From: Sesamum alatum
Lineage: Eukaryota > Streptophyta > Magnoliopsida > Lamiales > Pedaliaceae
Length of the DNA stretch: 64,000 bases
Direction: 5' to 3'
Assembly: GCA_034509735.1 (NCBI GenBank)
Contig: JACGWO010000011.1
Location: forward strand, 26,706,979 to 26,770,978
Part shown: positions 35,538 through 47,724 of the stretch, one piece after another
Layout: each line of letters starts with the position of its first letter
Position numbering within the stretch: the first letter of the stretch is position 1
Position numbers and translations under genes: made by a program
Notes under the pieces: model-generated
What the model saw: the letters and a program-made list of their open reading frames with translations, nothing else
What the model was told of the DNA's origin: nothing
Databases searched by the model: none

Positions 35538-36883
35538 CTACTCATCACGTGTCCTGGGACGTAATCCAAGTTCAGTCCGTATATTTGTGCCTAAAGCCTT
35601 CATGTCTTCCACCTACAAGAAACGTGGAAGGTGTGGCGGTAAGGTAACCCTATCAACAAATAGTCAAGAGATCAAATAATTCACTTGTTACTGCAAACAC
35701 AACAAATTTTCGTCGATACCTATTTACGCCAAATTTTGAAAACCCGGTAGAAAAACAAGGAATGAATGTTAACTGAAGCAAAATGTAATGAGAGTAATGG
35801 ATTATTCACAGAAATATTATGGTGAAACACTTAGGAGGACGAACATGTTTACGTTCCGCTTTATATATCAAACAATTTTCCTTGGATTAAGAAGAAAAAG
35901 ATAACAGAACGTAGTGAGGAGAAGACAAAGAACCAACTAGCCACGATTTGTGCCACCATGAACTTCAACAGAAAATATAATAACAATCTTATTCATCAAG
36001 AATAAACATGTACAGACACCACAATAATATTTATCATTTGATCTTTGCTTCATCATCAATGGAAATTACTTCATTGTTCTTCCTTGAGTATCTCATTTCA
36101 GTTATCTACTATCTCTGATCGAACCATCATTAATGATCTCAACCCAGACAGAACTTAGCAGTTCTCTTACCTAGATCACCTTCCACCAACAAAGGATCAT
36201 GGCCCATATCAAAACTATCCACAATCTAAAACAATTTTTAGTTGCTTATGTTAATCTAGCTTCCAAAGTGATCATGAAAATCTAACATGTAGCACTACAG
36301 AATTGTTGATGCGAATAAGTGTCAAGATCATCATGCACTACGTACGTATAAATACATTCGAAAGACATAATCCTCACCAACAAATACACATACAATGACC
36401 ATAAGCTCAGTGCTAAACCTCAGAAAAAATCAGAAATTGAAAACAAATTGTGACATTAAATTCAAATGTCTCCAGATATCATTATGTTTTAATCAATCAT
36501 ACTTAAACCCAAAAACCCTAGAACTACAATTCAATAATCCATGTCTTTCTATCCGCAAAAAAAAAGGATACCTATCACACACAATAAACATTTCCTTCGA
36601 GAGGAACCAAAAGCGTCTCAATCCCAAACAGCGAGAGATAGAAAACTCTTACAGAGCGGACACCAGAAGCTCGGAGGGAAGCTACGGCGGCGGATGCGGC
36701 GGCGCCAACGAAGAGGGAAGCAACAGCAAAGGCCTTAAAGGGCATGAGGTGCGAGTCGCCGCCGTACCCCTTTCTGAACGTCGAAATTCCCCACCCCAAT
36801 TGGGCGGCGCTCGCGGCGGCCCACCACCAGCACTCGTCTACTACCACCCCATTCACCGCCCTACCTTCCTCTTTCTCCTCCAT
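35538..36883 (-). CDS. Small conserved plant protein, predicted membrane-associated, function unknown
   Basis: Two exons (36653-36883 and 35538-35612) join in phase at GT-AG sites to 101 residues. Features are an acidic start (MEEKEEGRAVN), a tryptophan cluster (ECWWWAAASAAQLGWG), and an alanine/glycine-rich hydrophobic stretch (FAVASLFVGAAASAAVASL) fitting one membrane helix. The C-terminus is short and charged (GTNIRTELGLRPRTRDE). I used the ATG at 36883; the frame is open a little further but only with a GTG. The regular two-exon structure argues for a real gene. I do not recognise a named family. Confidence 0.65.
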
Positions 36884-36889
36884 TTTCAC

Positions 36890-37610
36890 CGTCGCCTGAA
36901 AATACTCTGCCTTTCTTCAAACTCCAGCCGATGTGGGCTAATGGGCTTTCTTTTATTGGGCTTAAGCTATGGGTTTATCTAATGGGTCAGAATTAGCAAA
37001 GAGGCCCAACGTCAATGGGTAATTTTTACGTGCTCTTGGACCTTCTGGTCCAGGAGACCTCCTCCTATATGACGCATGGGACCCACAAAATGAATGCGTG
37101 TGATTTCTCCTAATTCTTGGAATCCACTTATACGCCATGTTTTCAGAATCGACTGGGAATAGATCCGATTAAATTATTGGGTTACTAATTTAATCAATTA
37201 AATCGAATTAAAATTATATACACATAATATACTATTCATTATGTATCAATTAATTAAGTAAAAATATGAGAAAAATAAAAACAAACTTAAAATAAATACA
37301 TATAAAAAAATCACCAACCTCAATACATGTAAAAAAAAGAGTTGAATACATGATATTGAAGAAGAGGAAAGAAAAAAATAATATTTGCATACATAATATT
37401 GAAGAAGATGGAAGAAAAAAAAAAAGAAGACAATAAATTACCTTTTAAGATTTGAAAATGAGTTTAATTTGATTTTAATCAAACAGATGTAGCAATCGAT
37501 GCTTCCATATAATTTTTTTAAAAAAAAGTCTAAAAAATTTGAAGAAGCTAGGAGAAAAGGAGAAATGAGTAGATTATGAAGAAAAAGAAGAAAAACTCTT
37601 AGAAGTTATT
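36890..37610. other. AT-rich intergenic, no gene seen
   Basis: Promoter-side sequence of the small gene, then AT-rich DNA with A-rich runs and repeated GAAGAAGA words near 37340-37420. Nothing else was identified. Confidence 0.4.
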
Positions 37611-37908
37611 TATTGTCCCACATTGAAAAAGTTTATAAGCTTAAGAACTTTAGGTATAAATAAAGAAAAGCTCAAGTCAAGTTTAATATCCCATATTGGA
37701 AAAGAATAAGCAAAGTTTGAAACTCTAGCATATAAATAAGGAATAGCTTAAGTCAAGCTTATTATCCCATTGGAAAAAAATAAGCCAAAGTTGAATACTT
37801 TAGCTAATAAATAAGGAATAGCTTAAATCAAGCTTATTGTCCTACATTGGAAAATTATAAGCTGAGTTTAAGTACTTGAGGCTATAAATATGAAAAAGTT
37901 TAAGTCCA
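37611..37908. repeat. Four tandem copies of a 75-bp unit
   Basis: Units start near 37611, 37685, 37761 and 37836. Each opens with TRT(C)CCAYATTGGAAAA-like sequence and contains AAG...TATAAATA and AGCTTAAGTCAAGCTT-like blocks. They are diverged from one another. The TGTCCCACATTGG opening resembles LTR/TRIM ends in plants, and a related opening is seen near 54297. Confidence 0.85.
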
Positions 37909-39134
37909 AAAAATATTTACATTTCACTATTTTTTTTAAAAAAAAATTAAAGTGAAGTCAAAATCAGGGTTGACCGGTTCACACTGATTTTAACCTCACC
38001 GATTTTGAGGTTATGAACTGACCCTAGCACATGACCTATTCCCAATTGAATCGGTCGATCTGGTTCGATTTTCAAAACATGGCTTATACATAGTCTGCAT
38101 AGTTAGGATGATGTATCTCCGAAGACTAATTGAGAAAAAGCTACTTGGAAATTAATTTTTGAGTACTTTTTGCTTTTGTTAGAAAAATTAGAAGACAATG
38201 CAAAAATACAAAGGTGTATATACATTTGAGTCGTTTATATTTAGACAATGGTTGAGGAGGAGGTAGACCTTCTTTATTTTTGGATTTTTTTTCTTTTTTT
38301 AATAGAGTGTGAAATTATCATTTTACCCGACACTTGATTTTAGATTGCATATTGATATGGTAAGAATTCTTTTTACTCAAGAGAACATGATATATTTGGT
38401 TGTTCTTTTTTTTTTTTTTTTAAATCTCCATTCGTCTTCAGGGGGAAAAAGTATTTATAGAATTCTTGCCAAGCCCCTTCAAGGGATTCGAGGGCCCGTC
38501 TCCAGCAATTTGCAGTGCCAAGATGTGTTTTAAGATTTGAACCTCGTATTCGGGAGGTCTTTCTCTTTTTAGTCCTAGCACTCCTCGGTATACTTGTCTG
38601 GTTTCGTTTTCGCGAATAGTACTTGTAAATTCTTTATTCATATTTCTTCCTTCAAGGGCGAGTTTTTAAGAGGGGGTGAGGGAGGTTTGAGATGCCACCA
38701 TGGTGTGCCAAGGCGTCTTATCGTGCATGCTTCCCTCATCGACTTCTTTAGGCGGATGTTTGAAGCGTCTTCGTAAGAGCAGGGGCACCTCCTTGGACAG
38801 GCCTTCCTCGTTTTTCATGATTACCAGGCGAGGGGAGGTTTCGTACCTCCTCAATTCTCGGAATAAGGGAGGGTCTTTTAAAATCACCCCATCCTCGTAC
38901 TTTTGAGCCCCCTTAAATCACGTATATTAATGCACACGGAATATTCCCTCTTAATTTGTTTGAAAGTGTAAAAGAAAGTAAAGTGCAATAAAAAAAAGTT
39001 GAGTGGTCAAGTGTAAGGAAAAAAAAACAATTGGGGGCGCAAAGTGCAAAACTCTCCATACATTGGGGTGTTTGTTAACAACCCATTATACAATACATTC
39101 AACTATTTTTTTATTTTTCTTTTTTGTATTCTTA
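37909..39134. other. Intergenic mosaic with no recognisable gene
   Basis: From 38440 to 38910 the base composition rises and short open frames appear on both strands, unlike the AT-rich flanks. This suggests inserted foreign or captured sequence. I recognise no protein family in any frame. Confidence 0.35.
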
Positions 39135-40345
39135 TATGGAAAAAGCAAACTACCTCCCTATGATATGGGTAAGTGCAAAATACCCCTCTATAAAAAATTA
39201 CCGAATTATCTTCTCGTATTATTAAAATTGAAGCAATTTACCCTTTTAGAGGGAGGTGTGTAGTGCACTCGCTCCTCTTGCGACTGAGCACTATTTTTAT
39301 AAGAATAAAATACTATTGTTTATTAATAATTATAATATATATAAATATTTATTAAAAAGTAAAAAGATGATTTTATATATATAATATAATATTGTTATTT
39401 GAAAGCAAAAAAAAAAAGCAGCACCCGCCCCTCTACTGGCCACCGCCGCCCCATCTCCTTTCCTCCTCTAGTTCACCGCCTCAACTCTCGGACCATGTCA
39501 AAGCTCTCTTTTGCCCTAAAAACTAATGTACACCAATTTTCATCATTGTAGTAATGGAAATAAATTTTATTGAATCAAGATTAATTAGGGTAAGTAATTT
39601 AATCGTGGGGGTGGATTTCTTTCTTGCGGAGAGAATTCAGTTCAAAAAAGTTGATCTTCTGTGAGAATTTAGGCCGTGGCTACTGCTCCAAACCACCAAC
39701 CCTCTCACTCCCCCTCGCCGGGCCCAAACCCCCTCCCCCAACACCCCGTCGTCGTGCCTCTCTTCCCCTCGCCCCTTTCTCCTATTGCCGTGCCCAAACC
39801 ACCTCCCCCAACTCCCAGTCTGCAACCAAACCCCCCCCCCCCCCGCTCTACTCGTCGTCGCCGCGCCCAAACCCCCTTCCATTCGCATTGTCGCCGTTGT
39901 CGTCACTGGTCCTCTGCCCTCAGTCCCTGTCCTTCTCCCTCTCTCTCTCTCTCTCTGTATATGTTATATATTTATATTTCTATATATGTGTAGTTGTAAT
40001 TATATATCTATATATATATATTTTATATTTGTAGAAATATATATTAGTTAAATTTACCATTTTAAATCTAAATCGTTGATTTGAATTAAGTAAGATTTGA
40101 GTCATTAATCTACTAGTTAAATTTGAATCTTCGATTTAATCAGATCCAACGATTCTTAAATAATTAAAATCTTAAAAAATAAAAAAATAAGTAAAAAAGC
40201 ATGTGTAATACACGAAATTGTATTGGGGTAAATTGCTTTGTTTTCACAAACATGAAGAGATAATTTGTTATTTTATTTTTCATAAAGAGGTAATTTACTC
40301 ATGTTCAATATCATATGAGGGCAATTTGTATTAAACCCATTCTTA
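39135..40345. mobile_element. Foldback element with GC-rich interior, 1.2 kb
   Basis: The left arm (about 39135-39250: GCAAACTACCTCCC..., AATTACCGAATTATCT, GCAATTTACCC) has an inverted partner on the right (about 40225-40345: GGGGTAAATTGCTTTG..., AGATAATTTGTTATTTTA, GGGCAATTTGTATTAAACCC). It is the same family as 13375-13643. Between the arms lies a GC- and proline-codon-rich segment (39410-39950) that may be captured sequence. Confidence 0.75.
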
Positions 40346-43235
40346 TATAGAGTTAAATATATACAAAATTGTTTAGATTTAATATAATAATTTTCTATAA
40401 CAAGTATTATATATAAGTATACAAATATTTTTTTTAAAAGAAGGGGACGAGTTTGGGGTGAAACCTGGTGGAGTTTATATTTTTTTGACCTTGGATCCAC
40501 CTTAGAGCTTATAATTCTTTGATATCTATTTGTGTATATATTTATACCAAGATACCTACTATGCAATCTAATAATCTATTTTATTACTTATAAATCTATG
40601 TCAAAATTTAGTGATTCTAAAGATAACAATAATAACAATGATAGTTGAACAATGTTAATTATTTTCATTTGTTATTTATATATAATGAGATCAATCACTA
40701 TTTGATATTCTAATTTTTAAAAAAATCATCTTTTTATTTTTATATAGTTGAATGATACAAAATTCAAATTATCATCAATTTAACAAAAATTATATAATGA
40801 GATGAGATCAACCACTTTAAAAAATAGCTTATGCTTAATAATTAACATATATTTAATATTTTTTATAATATAATAATATTTAAAAATAACAAATACAATT
40901 GTTGAAAAATTAAGTTTTGGCTCGAGTTCAAGCTTCAACTGAGCTGACGAGCTCGAGCTCGAACCAGAACCATAAGAGCTGGTCGAGCTCAAGCTCCAAC
41001 AAGAGAATTCGAGTTCGAACTCGACTCGTTTAAAGTCCTAGGAACAAGTATCAAATTCGATAGGACCTGGCCCGTACCAAGAATTGGATGTCTTAACAAA
41101 GGAGAGTTGTGTATTTTAAGTTGTACTTTGGTAAACTAGTCTTAAAAACATATAAAAACCTAACGTTACATTATAAAAGGCAACAAGAAGCATCTTAAGT
41201 TATTTGCTTAAAGAAAGGAAGTCATAATTGAGTGCATCAGCATCCCCCGACTTTTCTCGCAAGTCTCTTTGCTGCCTCTTCAACAGTCAAACTATTCACA
41301 AACACACGGTTTCAACACCAAGGTAGACAAAAAGCAAATAAACCACATCTTCCCCAGTTTCTACATAACACCTCGTAAAACTGCGTATTGTACTGAGTAC
41401 CGGCAGTATATAGTTATGCTTGTGAGAAATGGCAAATCGCATTGTACAATATGCTACGGATGTGTGAAGAAAACCGTAGAAACACGAACAATTTTCGTCC
41501 TGCGCACTGATCGTAAGGTTCTTTTCGTTCAGAACAGTTCCACCGTGACGGAGATCAAGAAACTTGAACTACACAAAGAGTTGGAATATGAGAGAATTAT
41601 AGTTAAAAGCACCAAGAAGAGAGCAAAATGAATGTCATAATCATAATGAGTTGTGGGCATAACATAAGCCACTTGAGTTTAAGAATGAAATGACCCATAA
41701 ACATGTAGGACCACAATCAACCAATTCAATGGACTAGTATTCAACGAAAAGTTTGGAAGGTGAGCTTTGAAAGTCTCATCTCCCTTCATCTAAAGACAAG
41801 CCAAACCAATATGTGTAGCAATAGTTAACTTCAATAGATAAGGTAATTTACCTTTTTCCTCACATTTGTTCCATATCCTAATGTCGTCTTCAAAGTCCAA
41901 ACTCCATGCCCTACACCTGCTCCCCAGTATCAATATATATATATATATATGTAATAAAAAAAATTGCACGAGGCATGACGGGTATAAAGCAGGCCAAAGA
42001 ATGCATTGGGACAATAGCAGAGGAAAAAATGCAGCATAAATCCAAGGATGCCCATCCTAAGATATGAGAGGATATATGGATCAACTTATGGAGCTGAATT
42101 ATAAAAGATTTAATTCCGACTTGATTGTGAATATGACTCGAGAACCAGAGAGAAATGAAATCCGACCAAGTTTGAGTATGAGTTCTACAGAGGAGAACTA
42201 AAGATTAGTTTAAGAAAAAAGTTGAGACAACTACCAAGGCATGAAAGCTAAGGGTTTTGCCTTGTGTTTCAGTCTTTTTCCCGCACGAAATGTCTACCCA
42301 TAGAAGAAAGAGGAGAAAATGAGAGGAGAACTGGCTCAACAGAACATGCTTGTGCGGCATTCATCTATTTTGTTGGCCAGAAGTCCTGGATCAACAAATG
42401 AAACATCAGCAATCTGAGGAGATTCATCAGGGAAACAAGTTGATTATCACCAGCAGTATTACATAGTGAATATCTTTAGCAGTTCTATTACGTGCATTCT
42501 CCTCTACATATGAGGCAGCAGTTTGCCAGACAGAGGGTCCGAAACCTTTGCCCTAGAGTTCCGTTGCATGTTATAGACCCTAATTTTCCATTAGATATAA
42601 AGAATCTGTATAGGCATGCAAGTATATATTATATTGGCATTACCACAGCACAATGCTGCATAGATCAATCTGAAAATACAAAAGATTACCACACAAATCT
42701 GGGGGTTCTCACATCAAATGTCATCATAAACTCGTAATGGTATACTTCAGAATTTATTGGGTGATCCGTAGAAAAATATAATGATGAAGAAGACCATGTA
42801 TAAGCATATTTTAGTTGTATCAGGATGGATATATCATAAACAGAAAGGGCAATCTCAATTTCTCAGCTGTAGAGCAAAATCACTTGAAATCATAATTGAC
42901 AAACAAAGAAAAAATTAATCAGTAAATCAAAAATAGAACAGAAAAGAACACCGAGTGGGTACTGTAATGAAAATCTTAAAGATCAAGAAATCCATATTTA
43001 CAACTGCCACTACTGATAAATAAAGGAACTATCATTAATCTCCCTATGTTTGGAGATCAAAAAGAAAGAAAAGAAGAACTGTTAACTAAACCCTATAAGA
43101 CCACTTATTCTTCCTTTCAAATACAAGTTCCTGCAGATTATACCTTCAAGTGCCATCACAAAATTTGGAAGCCAAGAATATTAAACTTCCATTGAGCACA
43201 CTTGAAGGCCATGATCTTCTTTCAGTTGATTGCAT
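40346..43235. other. Intergenic, no gene assigned
   Basis: A long open frame (41269-41631) lacks an ATG at its start and matches nothing I know. On the minus strand about 41235-41290 reads NSLTVEEAAKRLARKVGGC-stop, which could be a gene's last exon, but I could not find upstream exons. A short (TA)n lies at 41936-41951. 42900-43235 is presumably the 3' flank of the DUF1639 gene. Confidence 0.35.
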
Positions 43236-44601
43236 CTAACCCTGTACATAGCACAGACAGCTTTATCAGTAATCAGCAAACTAAGATGACGATACAGAAA
43301 TCAAACCTAACCTAACTGTGTTGACAATACCTTTAGAGAATTTTCAGACACCTTGTATGAATCTGCTGTTATTGACACCAGCCACAATCCAGGAAACACA
43401 GACTGCAATCCAGAAAAATTAGATAAGTCAATCGTTTATTAGAGAAAAACAGGCTGCAATTCACAAAAGTAAGATGAATCAATCAATTCTATTCTAGAAA
43501 CACGAAATAAGAACCACGCCAAAATAATCCAAGAAGATAAGAGATCAGATCTTGTCTTACATCTACTTGTTTCTGTATGTTCTTTGCTCTCTTCTTAGGC
43601 CTCCTCGCCGGCTTTGATCCAGTCAGGGCGAAAATGTCCTCCTCAATCTCCTCTTTCGACAGCGCCACAGAAATGCTCAGCTTCCTCTTCTCCTTCCTCT
43701 CACCACCGCCGCCGTTCCCTTCATTTTCCCCTGATCTATTGTTCAGATTCCTCATGGGTGACTGAGCTTTATTCTTTTCGGGCATCGCCAAACCATTGTT
43801 TTTCACTGTACCTCCAGTCACATTTAGCGACCTGCGTATGGGCTTTCGAGGTCTCAAATTCCATGTCTTGGTTTCTTCATCAACACTATTACTAGTCTTC
43901 GCCCCTTCTTGCACCTCATCATTTTCATGTTCTTCATCAGCATTCGGAATCTTCGGCGGCTCTTCTTGCGGACTTTCCTCCTCCGTTTTGTTGTTCTTGC
44001 AAGGAATTTTAATTAAGATTTTCGATCTCTTAGTTCCAGCCACATCGACTTCTTTTCCCTTCGATTTCGTCTCAAATTTCTGAGTAGCTCGTTCAGGATT
44101 TGTTGAATAAACCCCATTCTTTATACTATTCGACGTCAAAGTCTTTGAATTATTTTTCCGGTACTCAACCAAAGCCCCTTTACTTCTCCCCGAAGCCTCC
44201 GATTCGGAAGCCAAATCACGCCTGGGCAAATGCCGCGCCGGCTCACCACCGATCGGCGAGTGTTTCACCCACTCGCGAGCTGGATACGGTTTAGATGATT
44301 CTCCAGGACTCGGAGACTGTTTACCCAAGTGCTCCCCGTTAGCCGGCGACTCACGCGGCGACGCCACCACCACAGAGTCGCGCAACGGAGACTGACGTCG
44401 AGGCGGCGTCGCTGAAACGGAATCACGCAACGGCGGCTGGCGGATAGGAGATGCGGCGGACATACTAGGCCTACGCGACGGCGATTTGATGGAGCGGCGG
44501 CGTTGGTGGGCGGCGCCTGAATGCCCGTCCTTATTCCATTTGAGATGCGGCAGAGTAAAATTGTGTAGCGGCTGAGATTTCGCAGGAACAGTAGAAGCCA
44601 T
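43236..44601 (-). CDS. DUF1639 family protein
   Basis: Exons 43561-44601, 43331-43402 and a final 6-nt coding tail (43236-43241, GGT TAG) give 372 residues. The N-terminal two thirds are low-complexity and rich in Ser, Pro and Arg (repeated SPLRDSV, SPRRRS-like blocks). The family signature follows: TWNLRPRKP from about residue 246, then KLSISVALSKEEIEEDIFALTGSKPARRPKKRAK (307-340) and FPGLWL (350-355). Basic runs suggest a nuclear location, but no biochemical role is known to me. I chose the ATG at 44601; upstream codons in frame have no ATG. From memory, At3g60410 is the likely Arabidopsis counterpart. Confidence 0.85.
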
Positions 44602-44858
44602 AACAGCACCAATGCTCTTCAAAACGGCACTGTTGATTTCAACGGAAACTATCACCAGTTCTTCTCAAGACCCTCACAAATCAAAACACAAAGTAAACGC
44701 CTATTTGATGGGCGATCGTCTCCAAAGTTCCATCGCAAGAACACACAAGCCAAAATCCAAAAAATTGCATGTAAATGATTGCCTGTGTATGCTGGGCTAG
44801 GGCTTTTGATGGGATATAAACTCAATGAAGCTTCAGAAAGGAAGCACTTAGGATTGTA

Positions 44859-45024
44859 GAGAGAGAGAGAGGAAGAAATTTAGAGAGAGAGAGAGAGAGA
44901 ATGTGGTTGCTGCAAAGAGAAAGGGTGAAACGGAAGTGAGGTGGAGAAGAAGAAGGCTAATAAAATACTGCTCTAATATATAAACAAAACACACACACAC
45001 GCACGCACACATGTGTGTGTGTGT
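44859..45024. repeat. GA and CA/TG microsatellites in the DUF1639 5' flank
   Basis: GA runs at about 44859-44872 and 44884-44900, and CA then TG repeats at about 44990-45022. They lie 260-420 bp before the ATG, in the 5' UTR or promoter; GA runs are common there in plants. Confidence 0.85.
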
Positions 45025-46747
45025 ACAGACTGAGTCTCAGAAGAGGGATTTGAGTTCAGTATTATACCCTAATTAGGGTAATTAATGGAGTCACATTGAT
45101 ATTAAATTTTCTTAAAATATTTTCTAATTGCATTTTTTTTAAATTATTATTTTCTTCAAATAACTTTTCATTAATTTCTTAGGTTTTTTTATATAGAAAT
45201 AAAATTATTATTTTGTACTTAAGATTTTCTGATTTAAGAAAAATTTGAAAGAACGTTGATTAATATGTACGATCTGATATTAAAATAATTGGTATATGAT
45301 AATATATCTATATATATATATAAAGAGACGGAGAACAAATACTAATTATGTAATTTAAAATGATGAAAATATATTTATTAATTTTGCTTTGTAAATTAAT
45401 GAATTTTTAGGCACATTTTATAGTTATTTTACCCTCAAAATTTAATGTTTCTAGTTGAGTTATATTTTTCTATTTAAGTGTAGTTTTATGAATTTGTGTG
45501 CGCAGTATATTCGTTGTTGAATAATTATACAGTTAACCGTTGTATTGTAAAATTAGGATTTTCGATATATGATGAGCGGATATTCTATCTGCATGGTTGC
45601 ACGACCAATAACGAACCTATCAAGTCGTTATATAATCAATCATATAACGGTTTTTGGACGCGAGTAACTGTAACTTCGTACGTAAGCAAATCATAAAAAA
45701 GATATATCTGTCGTGTTATATATATATATGATTGCACGCGTGTTCGCTTAAATATTTTTGTTTTTTATGTTTACCACGTGTAGGTTTATAATTTGATTGC
45801 GAAAAGATTTGGCATATTTATGTTTTTATTCATTCATAATTTACTATTTATGTCGAATATTAAATGTTATTCATTTCGTAATCTAATTACTGAAACGATG
45901 AATAATGCCTTCTTATAACTTGATATTTTAGTGCAAACATCGTGTGATCTTTTAAAATTACTCAATTTTATAAAACATTGACGCGGAAATAATCCTAACT
46001 ACCTTTCATAATTTGGCCAAAAACAGCATAATTGTTGTTACTTTATGTAAAGGAGAAGAAAAAAATTGACAAATATTACGCCAGAAATAAAAATTAGTGA
46101 CAAAAATTCAATATGAAAATATGGATAAGCAGTCTTAAAATTTATCCCAAAACAGTTTAATTTCTCTAAATTAATTAAATTAAGTTGATTTAAACAAAAA
46201 AATATCGCACGGTATCATTTGTGAAATATTCAAATGAAAATTGTAGTCATAAATGTGGTGGGTAGGATTTGTTACAAAGTCTTGGAATAAAGTAAATAAA
46301 TATGGAGAAGGAAAAGAAAAAAACAAAAATTGTAACAACAATTAGGTGGTATCGATGAATATACAAAGTATGGACACATGATAAATATTCGAACTTATCC
46401 CAAATGTAGAGTTGTTATTATTATTACCAGCATGTATACGTGGTACACTCAGATCTGTGTGCACAATTAATTTTTTTTAAAAAAAAAACTTTTTTAAAAA
46501 TATATATTTTAGTTGAATAAATAAATAAGTTATGAAAAGTCATTGAGAGAAGAACATCAATATTAAACATAATTTAGTGTCGAACTCCTCGCGTTGCGTT
46601 CGTTATTTTTCAAAATATACTTGTAACAAGATTATACGAGATTCAGAAAGTATTTGAACAAACAGAAAAGGAAGAGTTTAAAATCGACAAAAACAGTAAA
46701 AAAATGCAATGAAGAAAAACAAAAGCATGTGAAACAAAGAGGGGAAA
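45025..46747. other. AT-rich intergenic, no gene seen
   Basis: I saw no coding signal, RNA gene or clear repeat here other than short (TA)n runs near 45305-45322. Confidence 0.45.
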
Positions 46748-47270
46748 TTCTAACTCGGATTGAATTTGACCAAATTTGAATCAATTATATAACAAATAGG
46801 GTGAATTACAATGACTTCCCTTGAGGTTTGGGATAATTACGGATACCCCTTTATTGTTTCAAAAATTACAAATACCCCCTAAGGTTTGCAACTGTCTAAC
46901 AAATAACCCATTTCCATCCATTTTTATTTGTGAACTGATCAAAATGTCCTTACACAAATTGCATTATTTTTTAAAAATTTTCTTTTTTTTTTGGACAAAA
47001 ATGCACAGGGAGAAGTTTCTTACATTTTTTACACAGAGGTGCAATAATGTAATTTGACTCGATTGATAATCTACAATTAAAAAATAAAACTCAAGAGCAA
47101 AATGGACCATTTCAGGCCCTTGGTTAAAAATTACACCACAGGAGGGTATTTGTAATTTTTAAAAACAACGAGAGAATATTCATAATTATATCAAACCTTA
47201 TGAGAGATCATTGTAATTCACCATAACAAATATAATAAACTTGTTGTGTGATTGATATACAATTAAAAAA
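46748..47270. mobile_element. Small palindromic MITE, split by another MITE
   Basis: 46748-46798 (GAATTTGACCAAATTTGAATC...) and 47224-47270 (...ATAAACTTGTTGTGTGATTG) together match the left half of the palindromic element at 10885-11115. The interruption is the insertion 46799-47223. Confidence 0.6.
46799..47223. mobile_element. MITE, 425 bp, nested
   Basis: The tips GGGTGAATTACAATGA / TCATTGTAATTCACCA are inverted, differing only at the outermost base. A perfect 9-bp duplication TAACAAATA lies at 46790-46798 and 47224-47232. The arms share AAAAATTACAAATACCCCC-type sequence. Same family as 28934-29387. Confidence 0.9.
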
Positions 47271-47724
47271 AAACTACCCAAATTGTATACGTTGCAGTGG
47301 TTAGAGAAGCCCATATTTTGAGTTAAAATTTGAGTAGAAACAAAAGGAGAAAAGACAAGATTAAAAGCGGGAAAAGAGAGAAATAAAGGTGAGGGGGGTG
47401 TGGGAACATGTGTGTTTTCTCGAGTAAGTTTATTTTGGTTGGTAGATGGTACAAAATACAAATGGGCTTTTCAAATGTTAGTACCAAATACCATTCTTGT
47501 TCCCTTTCATCTTACTTTTCAAATCTTCCTTTTCTTTTATATATATATATATATATGCATATATAAATACATACATATATAATATAATATATATGTGTTC
47601 CCATTGTATTTTCTGTTCTATTTAACATATATACTTACCGTGTTTAAAGAGATTATGTCATGTTTTTTATTTAAGAAAAGATTTTATACAAGTGAAGTGT
47701 GTGTCTGTAAAGCAATAATATTTG
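47271..47724. other. AT-rich intergenic with (TA)n
   Basis: Contains (TA)n near 47538-47556. No gene seen. Confidence 0.5.

Noticed and set aside
36395..36982. 195-codon open frame on the plus strand
   Set aside because: It lies opposite exon 1 of the small minus-strand gene, which has correct splice sites and a sensible protein.
38594..38906. Overlapping open frames on both strands near 38.6-38.9 kb
   Set aside because: No start context, splice signals or family resemblance. Kept only as a compositional oddity.
39624..40034. Proline-rich open frames in three phases
   Set aside because: They come from C-rich low-complexity sequence inside a foldback element. Open frames on both strands here reflect composition, not coding.
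41269..41631. 120-codon open frame on the plus strand
   Set aside because: It starts at a TTG with no ATG in front, has no family resemblance, and overlaps an equally plausible signal on the other strand.
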